DNA of 15,125 bases from Chloroflexota bacterium (lineage in GTDB: Bacteria > Chloroflexota > Limnocylindria > P2-11E), in the NCBI GenBank assembly GCA_013695575.1, contig JACDAF010000026.1:1-15125 (forward strand). The letters are read 5' to 3'. The notes below the pieces were generated by a model. That model saw nothing but the letters and a program-made list of their open reading frames with translations. It did not search any database and was not told the origin of the DNA. The position numbers and the translations under genes were made by a program. Below, one piece after another: positions 13,601 to 15,125 of this stretch (position 1 is the first letter of the stretch; the number at the start of each line of letters is the position of its first letter).

Positions 13601-15125
13601 TCATCCTCCCACCGCCCTGAGGATGGCTTTCGCCCGCTCGTTCGCCGGGTCGAGCTCGAGCACGCGCGCGGCGTTGGTCCGGGCCACGGTCAGCTCCTTC
13701 ATCGCGAGGCCCACCTCCGCGAGGGCGAGACGCGTCGCGACCGTCTCGCGCAGACGCAGCGCCGTCTCCAGCTTCTCGCGCGCGAACGGCGGGTCGCCCA
13801 GCGCCACCGCGGCTTCGGCGGCGATGGTATCGGCGAGCGGATCGCCGCCGAGTGCGATCACGTTCACCGCCTCGGTCAGCGCGAGCCGCTGGTCGCCGAA
13901 CGCTCGCGCCAGCTGCGCGAGGGTGAGGTGCGGACGCTGGGCGTTGGGATCCTTGTCGATCGCGGTGCGCGCCGCGCTCAGCGCTGCCGCGACCTCGCTG
14001 GCTCGGTCGGACCTCTGCAGCGCCAGCCGCCCGCGGGTGAGGGCGAGGTTCTCCCAGTACGTGGACTCGTACGGCGCCCTGCGTGCCGCCTGGGCATACG
14101 CGTCGGCGGACTGGCCCCAGAGCCCGCGCAGGTCGAGCGCCTGCCCGTACCGGTTCCAGTAGTCGGCGCGCCCGGGGTCCCGCGCGACGGACGACTGCGC
14201 GGCCGCGATCGCCCGGTCGGCGCTCCCTCGCGAGAGCGAGCCCTGGGCGTTCCAGGCGTCGTGGGCGGCCTGCAGCGCCGGCAGACCGGTGAGGGCGAGC
14301 CCGGCAGCGACCGCGAACACGCCCGCCTGGGCCACCGCTGGTACCTGGCGAGCGGCGCGCCGCGGCAGCGGACCGCTGGCCCCCGCTGCGGCACCGAAGA
14401 CGACCCAGGGGATCCAGTCGACGCCGACGTGGCCAACGGAGACGAGCCCCTCGGTCCAGTACGCCGCCGAGGCGAGGAGCCCCGCAGCAGCGAGCAGCGG
14501 CCGCTGCGGCAGCAGCCGCCAGAGCGCCACCGCTGACGCCGCGATGAGTGCCAGGAGCGCGACGAGCCCCACGACCCCGTGGCTCACCAGCGTGTGCAGG
14601 AGCCAGCTATGTGTGGACGACTGCCCGCTATTCAGACCGAAGACGACGGCGCTCCCGGGCTGCCGGTAGGCCGGGTACACGACCACGAAGCTGTCCGGGC
14701 CGTAGCCGAGGAGCGGCCGGTCGGCGAACGCGCGGATCGCGCTGTCGTAGAAGAGCAGGCGGTCGTGCAGCGCCCCGGGACCGACCTCCGCTGCCGGCCG
14801 TCCTTGCGCGAGGTCGACGACCGCCCGGGCCGTGGCGCCGAGCCGCTCGCCGAGCGGGGTGACCAGGAGAACGCCAAGGGCGAGCGAGACGGTCACGGCG
14901 CCGGCCACACCCAGTCGGACGGCGGCGCGCCGGTCGAGGCCCCGCAGGCCAACGTACACGACGCCAGCCGCCACGAGCGCGGCGGACATGCCGATGAACG
15001 TCGCGCGCGTCGCGATGACGCCGGCGACGACGACGCCGATCGCCACGAGCGCGGCTCCGGCGAGGCGCGGGCGCGAACGGGCCGGGCCGGGGGAGAAGAC
15101 GGCGAGGGCGAGACCGATCGCGAAC
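13601..15125 (-). CDS. O-antigen ligase/polymerase family (Wzy_C) membrane protein with C-terminal TPRs, N-terminus outside window
   Basis: 507 residues are visible; the frame is open past 15125, so the N-terminus is missing. Residue numbers count from the window edge. Hydrophobic helices fill about 1-85, then a periplasmic-type loop with HDRLLFYDSAIRAFADRPLL and GYGPDSF (about 120-146) and STHSWLLHTLVSHGVVGL (about 170-187), the pattern of the O-antigen ligase/Wzy_C family (SH-N-like histidine, then the G-GL turn). More helices follow, then from about 295 to the end an Ala-rich helical region with TPR spacing (WNRYGQALDLRG, LTLAQLARAFGD, VLELDPANERAK). Such enzymes polymerise or transfer polyprenyl-linked glycans outside the membrane; some members instead glycosylate proteins. 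TPRs may bind partners or acceptors. It is upstream of rmlA in the same direction. Confidence 0.85.
   Translation of the reverse strand, partial: FAIGLALAVFSPGPARSRPRLAGAALVAIGVVVAGVIATRATFIGMSAALVAAGVVYVGLRGLDRRAAVRLGVAGAVTVSLALGVLLVTPLGERLGATARAVVDLAQGRPAAEVGPGALHDRLLFYDSAIRAFADRPLLGYGPDSFVVVYPAYRQPGSAVVFGLNSGQSSTHSWLLHTLVSHGVVGLVALLALIAASAVALWRLLPQRPLLAAAGLLASAAYWTEGLVSVGHVGVDWIPWVVFGAAAGASGPLPRRAARQVPAVAQAGVFAVAAGLALTGLPALQAAHDAWNAQGSLSRGSADRAIAAAQSSVARDPGRADYWNRYGQALDLRGLWGQSADAYAQAARRAPYESTYWENLALTRGRLALQRSDRASEVAAALSAARTAIDKDPNAQRPHLTLAQLARAFGDQRLALTEAVNVIALGGDPLADTIAAEAAVALGDPPFAREKLETALRLRETVATRLALAEVGLAMKELTVARTNAARVLELDPANERAKAILRAVGG

Noticed and set aside
1..15125. Insertion sequences, integrases, tRNA genes or CRISPR arrays
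   Set aside because: No transposase or integrase protein, no tRNA-like cloverleaf and no regularly spaced repeats were seen on either strand.

Overview
The window is G+C-rich, and every gene I can support lies on the minus strand. It holds part of a cell-surface polysaccharide or glycan locus from a high-GC bacterium. Frequent GTG/TTG starts, 4-base start/stop overlaps, a TPR-tailed O-antigen-ligase-like protein, and a secreted protein combining an NBR1-type Ig domain with IPT and Ig-like repeats fit Chloroflexota best, with Actinomycetota as the main alternative. No rRNA, tRNA or marker gene is present to settle this. I see no mobile element, CRISPR array or tRNA.

In order of transcription (right to left): the C-terminal 507 residues of an O-antigen ligase/polymerase with TPRs (13601-15125, cut by the window edge); a 77-bp gap with a 10-bp inverted repeat; rmlA (12723-13523); rmlB (11725-12726); a 25-codon reading frame that looks like the start of an asparagine synthetase (11672-11749); a DegT/FdtB-type sugar aminotransferase (10584-11675); a Wzx-type flippase (9086-10555); a family 4-like glycosyltransferase (7911-9089); a SAM methyltransferase (7111-7914); and an NAD-dependent sugar epimerase/dehydratase (6059-7033). 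Most of these junctions are 4-base overlaps (TTGA or GTGA) or short gaps, so this block reads as one operon.

A 312-bp gap follows, then two separately spaced secreted-protein genes. The first (3911-5746) is a Thr-rich protein with NBR1-Ig, IPT and three Ig-like domains. The second (1940-3718) has a carboxypeptidase-regulatory-like domain and four copies of a roughly 110-residue beta-type repeat. Each has a strong Shine-Dalgarno sequence and is followed closely by a long perfect GC hairpin (3855-3888 and 1890-1921), so each looks like its own transcription unit set inside the glycan locus. Beyond them lie a second SAM methyltransferase (823-1830) and a GT-C-type membrane glycosyltransferase (1-821, cut by the window edge).

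Inferred joint function: RmlA and RmlB make dTDP-4-keto-6-deoxyglucose. With no rmlC or rmlD here and an aminotransferase beside them, the likely product is a dTDP-aminodeoxysugar rather than rhamnose. The glycosyltransferases, epimerase and methyltransferases would build and decorate a lipid-linked glycan, the flippase would export it, and the ligase-like TPR protein would polymerise or attach it outside the membrane. The two secreted proteins are candidate glycan acceptors or surface partners. That last link rests on gene neighbourhood only.
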